A stretch of 9,117 nucleotides of DNA from assembly GCA_009774655.1 (NCBI GenBank), contig VSOD01000150.1, positions 1-9,117 on the forward strand, read 5' to 3'. Origin of the DNA: Lachnospiraceae bacterium. Lineage in GTDB: Bacteria > Bacillota_A > Clostridia > Lachnospirales > Lachnospiraceae. Of this stretch, positions 1-7,200 are shown one piece after another. The translations under genes were made by a program, and so were the position numbers. The stretch's first letter is position 1; every line of letters starts with the position of its first letter. Below the pieces are notes generated by a model, which searched no databases, was not told the origin of the DNA, and worked only from the letters and a program-made list of their open reading frames with translations.

Positions 1-1
1 T

Positions 2-88
2 AATTCATCGCCCGGCTACCAGGACAGATATGACGCGGTTGTGCGGCTTGCGATCCGAAATGAGGAGACTTCTCCTGCCGTCCGGTGA
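2..88 (+). CDS. C-terminal end of an unidentified protein (partial)
   Basis: An open frame enters from the left edge and runs 28 codons to TGA at 86-88. The residues read NSSPGYQDRYDAVVRLAIRN and then EETSPAVR. Codon choice (GAC, GCG, GTG, CGG, GAG) resembles the real genes further right, which is the main reason to think it is coding. I cannot assign a family from so short a tail. A second frame (from base 3 to about 210) is also open, but its translation is rich in Arg, Leu and Phe and lacks protein-like character. No convincing terminator follows this stop. Confidence 0.4.
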   Translation, partial: NSSPGYQDRYDAVVRLAIRNEETSPAVR

Positions 89-180
89 GCGAAGCCTTTG
101 CTGCCTTAAATTTCTTTCTGCCGGCCGGCTCTTCTTTCTTATGCAGAGGAAACGTTCATGGAAATTTTATGTGAGGTACG

Positions 181-210
181 TTGTAATAAACAGCGGCTTC
201 GTGATATAAT
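181..210 (+). promoter_or_regulatory. Promoter with perfect extended -10, upstream of the broken Rpn-like gene
   Basis: TTGTAA at 181-186 (4 of 6 matches to TTGACA) is followed after 18 nt by TATAAT at 205-210, a perfect -10. It is preceded by TG at 202-203, giving TGATATAAT, an extended -10. A strong RBS (AAAGGAG, 221-227) and ATG at 233 follow within 25 nt, so this promoter would still fire into the pseudogene with a very short leader. Confidence 0.75.
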
Positions 211-232
211 TTAGGCATACAAAGGAGAAGAT

Positions 233-755
233 ATGAAGGCAGCAAAGATACAATGGCATCCCGGCTTTGTGGCGGCGATGAATCTGGAGTTTGCGAAGAA
301 CAGGCAGTGTGTTATTTCCAACGCAGATCATTGTTACAAGGGAACTGGATGATATATCCCATATCTGGCTTGGATCTCTGTCGGAACGGATGGAGAAGGA
401 GAAGCTGGTCAGATTGATAGAAAGCACTGAGAAACTGACGGGAAAAGCGGAAAAAGAGTTCGCGGATTCGGTTTTGGAAGTAAGCATTGGAGCAAACGTG
501 CAGGTTATAGAAGAATTGATGGGAGATGGTAGAATGTGTCAGGCATTGCTGGAAATTATGGAGCCGCACCTGCAACGCAGGGAAAAAGAGGGATTGGAAG
601 AAGGCATCAAAGAAGGCATTAAACGGGGCATCAGTGGCGCGATAGATACTTTGAGAGCTTTTGGTCATGGAGATCCGGAAATAAAGAATGCGATCATGCA
701 AAGGTATGTCCTTTCGGAGGAAGAGGCGGAAGCGTATTTAAACGGAAAGGTATGA
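233..755 (+). pseudogene. Rpn/PD-(D/E)XK transposase-like family gene, internally deleted and frameshifted
   Basis: From ATG 233 (AAAGGAG RBS, 5-nt spacing) the translation starts MKAAKIQWHPGFVAAMNLEF and AKNR. I recognise this as the N-terminus of a Lachnospiraceae protein family related to Rpn/PD-(D/E)XK transposase-like nucleases. That frame soon leaves the family and stops at 350-352. The C-terminal half of the same family continues in another frame from about 300 to the TGA at 753-755: VLFPTQIIVTRELDD, SHIWLGSLSE, ADSVLEVSIGAN, QALLEIMEPHL. A charged helical repeat (EGLEEGIKEGIKRGI) and a helical tail ending EEEAEAYLNGKV follow. The region between, which normally carries the Asp/Glu-x-Lys nuclease core, is missing (on the order of 120-150 residues, from memory of the family). 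The junction is near 290-305. A TTG at 291 opens the second frame but has no properly spaced RBS. The promoter and RBS are intact, so a 39-residue peptide could be made. An active nuclease is not expected. Confidence 0.8.
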
Positions 756-807
756 AAAGACAAACTGACTGAAAGCGGACTGAAACGCATAGGGCAGCAT
801 GCATAAG

Positions 808-844
808 CCAGGAATCAGAAAACAGGTTCCTGGTGTTATTTTTT
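808..844 (+). terminator. Rho-independent terminator after the broken Rpn-like gene
   Basis: CCAGGAATC (808-816) pairs with GGTTCCTGG (825-833), a 9-bp stem with one G-T pair around an 8-nt A-rich loop. A T-rich tract ending in six T follows (839-844). No T tract follows on the opposite strand, so it acts in the + direction. It would end transcription from the promoter at 181-210. Confidence 0.75.
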
Positions 845-881
845 GCTTTCAAAAAACAGAGAACTATTTTACAGCAAGATG

Positions 882-890
882 TGGTATATT
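882..890 (+). promoter_or_regulatory. Extended -10 promoter for the ATPase/nuclease gene
   Basis: TGGTATATT is an extended -10 (TGn plus TATATT at 885-890). No good -35 lies at 16-18 nt upstream (862-867 reads AACTAT), so recognition probably rests on the TG motif plus the A/T-rich upstream stretch. The predicted start is near 897, giving a leader of roughly 48 nt to the ATG at 945. The same element recurs identically at 3402-3410. Confidence 0.6.
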
Positions 891-944
891 GTTATCAGGG
901 AAGCAAAAGGCGTTTGATTCGGTTTTTCAGAAAAGAGGTATAAG

Positions 945-2642
945 ATGGAAGGAAAACTTAAGCTGCCCATGGGTATAGAAGATTTTGAAGAAATACGCAC
1001 AATGGGGTATTACTATGCCGATAAAACGGGGCTTATCAGGACGCTTCTGGATAATCTCGGGAAAGTGAACCTGTTTACGCGGCCAAGGCGTTTTGGGAAA
1101 ACTCTGAATATGAGTATGCTAAAGTGTTTCTTTGAAACCGGCAGTGACCGTACCATCTTTGATGGTCTGGAAATTGCCGGTGATACGGAACTCTGCGACA
1201 GATACTTTGGAAAATTTCCTGTTATCTCGCTGAGCTTAAAAAGTGCGGAGGGGAGAACTTTTGATAAAACAAGGAAAAAATTACAATCTATCATAGGAAA
1301 TGAAGCGGTCAGATTTTCATTTCTTTTAGATAGTGACAGATTGAATGATACGGAGCGGCAGCAGTACGCAAAACTGATAGAGCTGGATGACGTGGGAGAG
1401 TTTGCGATGGCTGGCGAGATGCTGGAAAACAGTCTGCTGATGTTATCCCGCTTTTTGCAAAAACATTATGGTCAAAAGACGATCATTTTGATTGATGAGT
1501 ATGATGTTCCGCTGGATAAGGCTTACCAGTCAGGTTACTATGATACTATGGTAGATTATATCAGAACGTTGTTTGGTCAGGCACTGAAAACGAACAGCAG
1601 TCTGTATTTTGCAGTTCTTACCGGGTGTCTTAGAATATCAAAGGAAAGTATATTTACCGGATTGAATAACTTTAATGTGTATACAGTAAAAGATGTGCAG
1701 TATAATGAATATTTCGGTTTTACGGATGCCGATGTGAGAAATATGCTTGCCTGTTATGGATTTACGGATAAATATGATATCGTAAAGGAGTGGTATGACG
1801 GGTATCGGTTTGGAAGTCTTGGTATTTACTGCCCATGGGATGTGGTAAGCTACTGCCATGCCTTGAAGATGAATCCTTTTGCCGTGCCGCAGAATTATTG
1901 GGTAAATACAAGCAGCAATAATATTGTCAGGAGATTTATTGAGAAAGCAAAAACTTCTACCAGGAATGAAATCGAGCAGCTGCTCAACGGAGGCAGTGTC
2001 AAAAAGAAGATCCGGCAGGAATTGACCTACAAGGATTGGGACTCTAAAATGGACAATCTATGGAGTTTTTTGTTTACAACGGGGTATTTGACACAGCAGG
2101 GGGAAGATGAGAATGGACTGACAGAACTCATTATTCCAAACCGGGAGATACATTGGATCTATGCGGAGCAGATTCGGGACTGGTTTGAAGAGGAAACCTT
2201 AAAAGACAGTCAGAAGCTGGCAGATTTTTGCAGTGCCTTTGTGGAAAACGATGCAGCGGCCATCGAGAAAGGCTTTAATGCATACCTGCGGAAAATCATC
2301 AGTATTCGTGATACAAATACGAAAAAAGAAATGAAAGAAAATTTTTATCATGGCATTCTGCTTGGACTGCTGGGAAGTATGGATGGCTGGGATGTCAGAT
2401 CGAATGCAGAGTCGGGTGAGGGATACAGCGATATCAGCATTGAGGTAGAGGCCAGGGAAATCGGAATCATTATAGAACTGAAGTATGCTGAAAACGCGAC
2501 ATTTGATGAGAGCTGCAGGAGCGCACTGCAGCAGATCAAAGACAGGAATTATGCAGAGACATTGCTTGACGATGGAATGAGAACGATCCATAGCTATGGG
2601 ATTGCGTGTTACAAAAAGCGTTGCAGGGTTCTCTCGGATTGA
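945..2642 (+). CDS. AAA-ATPase-like / PD-(D/E)XK nuclease (DUF1703) fusion protein
   Basis: This 565-residue protein has the two-part layout of the AAA-ATPase-like (PF09820) plus DUF1703 (PF08011) family, at the family's usual length. The N-terminus (LPMGIEDFEEIRTMGYYYADKT) leads to a degenerate P-loop, TRPRRFGKT, at residues 45-53 with Lys52. The Walker B-like motif is LIDEYD at 182-187. The conserved stretches TGCLRISKESIFTGLNNFNV and GYRFGSLGIYCPWDV follow. The C-terminal nuclease has Asp496 (GYSDISI), Glu511-Leu-Lys513 (IIELKYA) and the downstream Gln529/Gln530 of SALQQI, so its catalytic set looks complete. No signal peptide or membrane segment is evident, so it is cytoplasmic. The ATG at 945 is set by AGAGGT (934-939). 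The gene is AT-rich (35% GC in a sampled line) with many AGA, AGG and ATA codons, unlike the operon to its right, which suggests transfer. The family is common and often multicopy in Clostridia. Its function is not established; mobile-element or defence roles are speculation. Confidence 0.9.
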   Translation: MEGKLKLPMGIEDFEEIRTMGYYYADKTGLIRTLLDNLGKVNLFTRPRRFGKTLNMSMLKCFFETGSDRTIFDGLEIAGDTELCDRYFGKFPVISLSLKSAEGRTFDKTRKKLQSIIGNEAVRFSFLLDSDRLNDTERQQYAKLIELDDVGEFAMAGEMLENSLLMLSRFLQKHYGQKTIILIDEYDVPLDKAYQSGYYDTMVDYIRTLFGQALKTNSSLYFAVLTGCLRISKESIFTGLNNFNVYTVKDVQYNEYFGFTDADVRNMLACYGFTDKYDIVKEWYDGYRFGSLGIYCPWDVVSYCHALKMNPFAVPQNYWVNTSSNNIVRRFIEKAKTSTRNEIEQLLNGGSVKKKIRQELTYKDWDSKMDNLWSFLFTTGYLTQQGEDENGLTELIIPNREIHWIYAEQIRDWFEEETLKDSQKLADFCSAFVENDAAAIEKGFNAYLRKIISIRDTNTKKEMKENFYHGILLGLLGSMDGWDVRSNAESGEGYSDISIEVEAREIGIIIELKYAENATFDESCRSALQQIKDRNYAETLLDDGMRTIHSYGIACYKKRCRVLSD

Positions 2643-2708
2643 CACAGAAGGAAGCGGTATTTTGCTTAATATCCTGCTGTTATAGCGATCTGTCCGGAAA
2701 AGAAGATA

Positions 2709-2737
2709 TTTTCATGCCCCCGGAATTGTGGTAGAAT
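2709..2737 (+). promoter_or_regulatory. Promoter for the 137-aa acidic protein gene
   Basis: TTTTCA at 2709-2714 (4 of 6 matches to the -35 consensus) is followed after 17 nt by TAGAAT at 2732-2737. A TG at 2729-2730 makes an extended -10, TGGTAGAAT. Its immediate context (TGTGGTA) resembles the promoters in the two repeats. The predicted leader is about 90 nt. No good terminator was found between the ATPase/nuclease stop and this promoter, so read-through from upstream is also possible. Confidence 0.65.
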
Positions 2738-2833
2738 GGGAAAAGAGAGCGATAAGGCGGGATATCCTTTCTCCCTGCGGGAAGATAAAACGGAACAGAA
2801 GATGCAGAATAATGTAGGAAAGGAAGAAGATGT

Positions 2834-3247
2834 ATGAGTTATGATTTAATGGTTTTCGAGAAAACCAAGGCGCCCGATACCAAAAAGGAATTTATGGCAT
2901 GGTTTGAAAAGCAAACTGAATGGAGTGAAGGACATGATTATCAGTCGATCGGCGTATCTTCTCCGGCATTGCAGAATTGGTTTATGGAAATGAAAGATAC
3001 ATTTCCGCCGATGAACGGTGAATATGCTCCGGATGTAGAGTTACTTGATGAAGATGAAGATTTGGAAAACCATGTGACAGATTACAGCATAGGGCGGGAA
3101 GTAATATATGCGGGATTTTCCTGGTCGGTAGTAGATGAGGCATATGAACTTGTGCAGACATTGGCACAAAAGCATGGGGTTGGTTTTTTTGATGTAAGCA
3201 GTGATGACGGGCAGATCATTCTGCCGGACGGAAGTGAAATCCTATAG
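2834..3247 (+). CDS. Conserved acidic hypothetical protein, 137 aa
   Basis: The protein starts MSYDLMVFEKTKAPDTKKEF. I recognise it as a small conserved family of unknown function found in varied bacteria, but I know no name or assay for it. It has no signal peptide, membrane segment, cysteine or nucleotide-binding motif, so it is probably a soluble cytoplasmic single-domain protein. Conserved-looking landmarks are W23 and W30 (MAWFEKQTEWSE), PALQNWFMEMKDTFPPMNGEYAPD at 44-67, an acidic stretch at 67-78 (DEDED), TDYSIGREVIYAGFSW at 82-97 and GVGFFDVSSDDG at 115-126. The ATG at 2834 is set by AAAGGAAG (2819-2826, 7-nt spacing); an ATG at 2830 runs into a stop after four codons. It has its own promoter and sits between the ATPase/nuclease gene and repeat copy 2. 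An immunity-like or accessory role is possible but unsupported. Confidence 0.85.
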   Translation: MSYDLMVFEKTKAPDTKKEFMAWFEKQTEWSEGHDYQSIGVSSPALQNWFMEMKDTFPPMNGEYAPDVELLDEDEDLENHVTDYSIGREVIYAGFSWSVVDEAYELVQTLAQKHGVGFFDVSSDDGQIILPDGSEIL

Positions 3248-3329
3248 AGAAACTGAAAGATAAATCTGTCTGCTTTGTGGGAGAGGACTATCGGTAAGTA
3301 GAAAAAACCCATAAGGCAGCATTCATGAG

Positions 3330-3365
3330 CCAGGAATCAGAAAACAGGTTCCTGGTGTTATTTTT
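3330..3365 (+). terminator. Rho-independent terminator after the 137-aa protein gene
   Basis: CCAGGAATC (3330-3338) pairs with GGTTCCTGG (3347-3355), a 9-bp stem with an 8-nt loop, followed by TGTTA and five T (3361-3365). The hairpin is base-for-base the same as at 808-833. It separates the accessory block from the pth-mfd operon. Confidence 0.75.
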
Positions 3366-3401
3366 GCTCATAAAAACAGAAAACAATTTTACAGTAAGAT
3401 G

Positions 3402-3410
3402 TGGTATATT
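3402..3410 (+). promoter_or_regulatory. Extended -10 promoter, probable promoter of the pth-mfd-desulfurase operon
   Basis: TGGTATATT here is identical to the element at 882-890, again without a well-spaced -35. It is the only convincing promoter seen before pth. Transcription would start near 3417, giving a leader of about 180 nt before the pth ATG. Confidence 0.6.
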
Positions 3411-3416
3411 GTTATC

Positions 3417-3596
3417 AGGACAGGAAGAAACGAAAGTGCTAACGGGGTATCTGGAAGTTAAAAGACCATGGAATCATTGTGCGGGTTGGATCGACTAAAG
3501 CGGGCTACTGGAAATATTGAGCAGGGAGGCAGCGGCATTTTGTTTGACAGGATGAGAACATTATTTCATAAAAATACAGAATCGCAGGAGGGCAGC
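3417..3596 (+). other. Long untranslated leader of pth
   Basis: About 180 nt lie between the predicted transcription start and the pth ATG. From 3468 an ATG runs in frame into pth for 43 codons, but it has a poor RBS, a stop just upstream (TAA at 3459), and residues (MESLCGLDRLKRATGN) that do not resemble any Pth N-terminus. I see no riboswitch fold or terminator-antiterminator pair, so its role, if any, is unknown. Confidence 0.45.
3586..3591 (+). promoter_or_regulatory. Ribosome binding site that fixes the pth start
   Basis: A full AGGAGG sits 5 nt before the ATG at 3597. This decides in favour of the 190-aa Pth over the in-frame ATGs at 3468 and 3553, neither of which has a comparable site. 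Confidence 0.85.
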
Positions 3597-4169
3597 ATGT
3601 ATATTATCGCAGGCTTGGGGAATCCGGACAGGAAATATCAGAATACGAGGCACAATATCGGATTTGAAGTGATAGACGCGATCGCCGGGAAGAATCAGAT
3701 CACGGTAGGTGAGCGCAGGCATAAGGCCATCATCGGCAAGGGGTATGTGGGCGGCCGGAAAGTTGTGCTGGTCAAGCCCCAGACTTACATGAATTTGAGT
3801 GGTGAAAGCATAAGACAGGTCATAGACTTTTATAAGGTGGATGAGAAGAGTGAGCTGATCGTGATCGCGGACGATGTCAGCCTGGAGCCGGGGCAGATCC
3901 GTATTCGCAGGAAAGGGAGCGCCGGCGGCCATAACGGACTTAAGAATATCATTCTGCACTTGGGGCATGATGAGTTCTGTCGGGTGAAAATGGGTGTGGG
4001 CGAGAAACCTGACGGATATGATCTGGCGGACTATGTGCTGGGGCATTTTTCGGACAAAGAGCGGGAGATCATGGATGAGAGCATCACGCGGGCGGCGGAG
4101 GCCGTGGAAGTGATGATCGCGGAGGGGCCGGATGCGGCCATGAATCAGTTTAATAAGAAGAATCGTTGA
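3597..4169 (+). CDS. pth: Peptidyl-tRNA hydrolase
   Basis: This 190-residue cytoplasmic enzyme cleaves the ester bond of peptidyl-tRNAs that drop off ribosomes, recycling tRNA. The N-terminus MYIIAGLGNPDRKYQNTRHN is diagnostic. Residues matching the Escherichia coli active site are Asn9, the catalytic His19, Asn66 (YMNLSG), Asp92 (VIADDV) and Asn113 in the GSAGGHNGLKNI signature at 108-119. The length is standard and nothing is missing. It is the first gene of the operon and lies 42 nt before mfd with no terminator between; pth next to mfd is a common Firmicutes arrangement (spoVC and mfd lie close together in Bacillus subtilis). Its promoter probably lies in the repeat at 3308-3420. Confidence 0.97.
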   Translation: MYIIAGLGNPDRKYQNTRHNIGFEVIDAIAGKNQITVGERRHKAIIGKGYVGGRKVVLVKPQTYMNLSGESIRQVIDFYKVDEKSELIVIADDVSLEPGQIRIRRKGSAGGHNGLKNIILHLGHDEFCRVKMGVGEKPDGYDLADYVLGHFSDKEREIMDESITRAAEAVEVMIAEGPDAAMNQFNKKNR

Positions 4170-4200
4170 CGGCAATCAGAAAGAAGGATATTGATTAAGC

Positions 4201-4215
4201 GGAGGTAAGATGTGA
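4201..4215 (+). promoter_or_regulatory. mfd ribosome binding site with overlapping ATG-TGA start-stop
   Basis: GGAGG (4201-4205) lies 6 nt before the GTG start at 4212. An ATG at 4210-4212 overlaps the GTG in another frame and is followed at once by TGA (4213-4215). The minimal start-stop frame is also well spaced from the RBS (4 nt) and could compete with mfd initiation. GTG is preferred for mfd because the residues after it (RALLAPLEELGEYEEI) match the usual Mfd N-terminus. Confidence 0.6.
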
Positions 4216-7200
4216 GGGCTTTACTGGCTCCCCTGGAAGAACTGGGAGAATATGAAGAGATCAAGAAAATGCTTGTGAGTAAGCAGGCCTGCGTGGCGCT
4301 CAGCGGGTGTGTGGATTCTCAGAAGCTGCATATGGTCTATGGGATTGGCGATGGTTTTCGGAATAAGATCATCGTTACTTTTAATGATTTGCGGGCAAAG
4401 GAGCTGTACGAGGACTATAAATTTTATGACAGGAATGTGATGCTGTATCCGGCCAAGGATCTGATATTTTTTCAGGCGGATATCCACGGCAACCAGTTGA
4501 CGATGGAGCGGATCCGCTGTCTGCGCAGGCTGATGGAAGGCCGGCCGACGACGGTGATCACCACCTATGATGCGCTGATGGCGCCGCAGATCCCGATGGA
4601 ATCCTGGCGGCAGCATGTGATCCGCATTGACAGGCAGAGTGTTCTGGCGGAGGAAGAGCTGGCCACACAGCTTGTGGAACTGGGCTATGAGAAAAATTAT
4701 CAGGTGGAGGCGCCGGGGCAGTTCAGTATCCGGGGCGGTATCGTTGATATCTTCGATCTGACGGAGGAGAACCCTTATCGGATCGAGCTGTGGGGAGAGG
4801 ATGTGGAGTCCATCCGCAGCTTTGATATCTTAAGCCAGCGTTCCATCGAGAAGCTGGAATCGGTCACCATCTTTCCGGCCACGGAGCTGATCCTGACGGA
4901 TGAAGAACTGCGAAGCGGCCTGAAAAAGATTGAGACGGAGTGCAGGGCTCACGCCGACCGCCTCAGAAAAGAGATGAAGACGGAGGAGGCCCACCGGATC
5001 GAGACGCAGATCAGGGAGCTGGAGGAACAGCTGCTGGAGCTGGGATTGTCCCGGGGCGCGGTGAATCTGGAAAGCTATGTGCACTATTTTTATCCGGCGC
5101 TGTCTGATTTTCTGGACTGTATCGACAATTTTTCCGCAGGAACGGCGGGGCGGGGCGGCAGTTGTGTGTTTGTGGAGGAACCGCTGCGGGTAAAGGAACA
5201 TGCTGCGGCGGTGGAGCTGGAGTTTCGGGAGAGCATGATGCATCGTCTGGAAAAGGGCTATATCCTGCCCGGACAGATGAACATCCTGTACAGCGCGGAG
5301 GAGACGGCGGCCAGGATCGCCAGAGGCCGGGTGGTAACGCTTTCCATGATGGACGGGAAAAACCCGCTGTTCAAGGCGGACCGGAAATTTGATATCCAGA
5401 CAAGAAGTCTGTCTTCCTATAATAACAGTTTTGAGGCGTTGGTGAGAGATCTGGCCGGTTATAAGAAAAAGGGTTACCGCATCCTGCTGCTTTCCGGTTC
5501 CAGAACCCGGGCGAAGCGGCTGGCGGAGGATCTGCAGGAGCAGGAGATCAGCGCCTTTTATACGGAGGATCCCATGCGGGAGGTGCAGCCGGGGGAAGTG
5601 ATGACTTACTACGGCCGGGTGCTGAAAGGATTCGAGTATCCGCTTTTGAAGTTTATCGTGATCTCGGAGAGCGATATCTTCGGCGCGGAGAAGAAGAAAA
5701 AGAAGAAGAAAAAAGTCTATCAGGGCCAGAAGATCAATGATTTCAATGAGCTGCGGGTAGGGGATTACGTGGTGCATGAGAGCCACGGCCTCGGCGTCTA
5801 TCAGGGGATAGAGAAGGTGGAGGTCGATAAGATTGTCAAGGATTATATGAAGATATCCTACCGGGACGGCGGCATCCTCTATGTGCTGGCCACGGGGCTT
5901 GACGTGATCCAGAAATATGCTTCCGCGGAGGCGGGAACGAAGCCGAAGTTAAATAAGCTGGGCACCCAGGAATGGAACAAGACCAAGTCGAAGGTGCGCA
6001 GCGCGGTGGACGAGATCGCACAGGATCTGGTGGAGCTGTATGCGACAAGGCAGCAGAGCGAGGGCTTCCAGTACGGCAAAGATACGGTCTGGCAGCGGGA
6101 ATTTGAAGAGATGTTCCCCTTCGAGGAGACGGAGGACCAGATCAGCGCGATCATGGCCACCAAGGAGGATATGGAGAGCAGCAGGATTATGGATCGTCTG
6201 ATCTGCGGCGATGTGGGGTACGGCAAGACGGAGATCGCCATCCGGGCGGCCTTCAAGGCGGTGCAGGAGAACAAGCAGGTAGTCTATCTGGTGCCCACGA
6301 CCATTCTGGCGCAGCAGCATTATAATACGTTTGTGCAGCGGATGAAAGATTTTCCGGTGCGGATTGATCTGCTGTCCCGGTTCCGCACGGCGGCAGAGCA
6401 GAAGAAGACGATCACGGACTTGAAAAAGGGCATGGTGGATATTGTCATCGGTACGCACCGGGTGCTGTCCGCAGATGTGGAGTACAAAGATCTGGGGCTT
6501 TTGATCATCGACGAGGAGCAGCGCTTCGGGGTAGCCCACAAGGAAAAGATCAAGAAGTTAAAGGAAAATGTGGACGTGCTGACGTTAACGGCCACGCCGA
6601 TCCCGCGGACGCTGCATATGAGCCTGATCGGGATCCGGGATATGAGCGTGCTGGAGGAGGCGCCGGGGGACAGGCAGCCCATCCAGACTTTTGTCTGCGA
6701 ATACAATGAGGAACTGGTGCGGGAGGCGATCGTCAGGGAGCTTTCCAGAGAAGGACAGGTCTACTATGTCTATAACAGGGTCAACAACATCGCGGATGTG
6801 GCGGCCATGATCCAGAAGCTGGTGCCGGAGGCCAACGTGAGCTTTGCGCACGGCAGGATGAAGGAGAATGAACTGGAGCGCATCATGTATGACTTTATCG
6901 ACGGGGAGATTGACGTGCTTGTGTCCACGACGATCATCGAGACGGGGCTGGACATCTCCAATGTGAATACGATGATCATCCACGATTCGGATCAGATGGG
7001 GCTTTCCCAGCTGTACCAGCTGCGCGGCCGGGTGGGGCGTTCCAACCGGACGGCGTATGCGTTTTTAATGTATAAAAGAAACAAAATGCTCAAGGAGATC
7101 GCGGAGAAAAGACTGGGAGCGATCAAGGAGTTTACGGAGCTTGGCAGCGGCTTTAAGATTGCCATGCGCGACCTGGAGATCCGGGGAGCGGGAAATCTGC

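Larger units (their letters stand above)
786..900 (+). repeat. Direct repeat copy 1: terminator-promoter composite element
   Basis: This ~115-bp stretch matches 3308-3420 in the same orientation at roughly 90% identity by eye, with two one-base indels. Two blocks are essentially invariant: the hairpin block (about 807-843) and the promoter block (about 877-899, including GATGTGGTATATTG). The differences cluster between them and at the left end. It lies 30 bp after the pseudogene stop and 44 bp before the ATPase/nuclease gene. The family could be a small interspersed repeat or the scar of a segmental duplication; the sequence alone does not decide. Confidence 0.85.
3308..3420 (+). repeat. Direct repeat copy 2: terminator-promoter composite element
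   Basis: This is the same-orientation partner of the element at 786-900. The 26-base hairpin (3330-3355) is identical to copy 1, as is the promoter block around 3397-3419. Differences lie in the left flank, the T tract (five T here, six in copy 1) and the linker. It closes the 137-aa gene's transcription unit and precedes the pth operon, so it is probably the copy that originally served as the pth promoter. Confidence 0.85.

Noticed and set aside
120..129. GCCGGCCGGC palindrome followed by T-rich sequence, as a terminator for the first partial gene
   Set aside because: The palindrome has no loop, so it cannot form a useful hairpin, and the following tract is interrupted by C.
291..755. Intact small gene starting at TTG 291
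   Set aside because: No properly spaced RBS, and the family N-terminus lies just upstream in another frame behind a good RBS, so it is the rear half of a broken gene.
868..873. TTTACA as the -35 for the promoter in repeat copy 1
   Set aside because: It is only 11 nt from TATATT, too close for a normal promoter; the extended -10 explains recognition better.
2653..2690. Possible terminator after the ATPase/nuclease gene
   Set aside because: Only a weak ~6-bp stem with a wobble pair can be drawn and no T tract follows.
3468..3596. 43-residue N-terminal extension of Pth
   Set aside because: It has a poor RBS and no similarity to Pth, while AGGAGG with ideal spacing precedes the ATG at 3597, where the canonical Pth N-terminus begins.
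5691..5714. A-rich lysine tract in mfd as a programmed -1 frameshift site
   Set aside because: The AAAAAAG heptamer is phased AAA-AAA-G, not A-AAA-AAG. A lysine-rich linker before the RNA-polymerase-interacting domain is, from memory, common in Firmicutes Mfd.
4830..5786. 318-codon minus-strand open frame inside mfd
   Set aside because: It is the antisense shadow of mfd, with no RBS and no recognisable domain.
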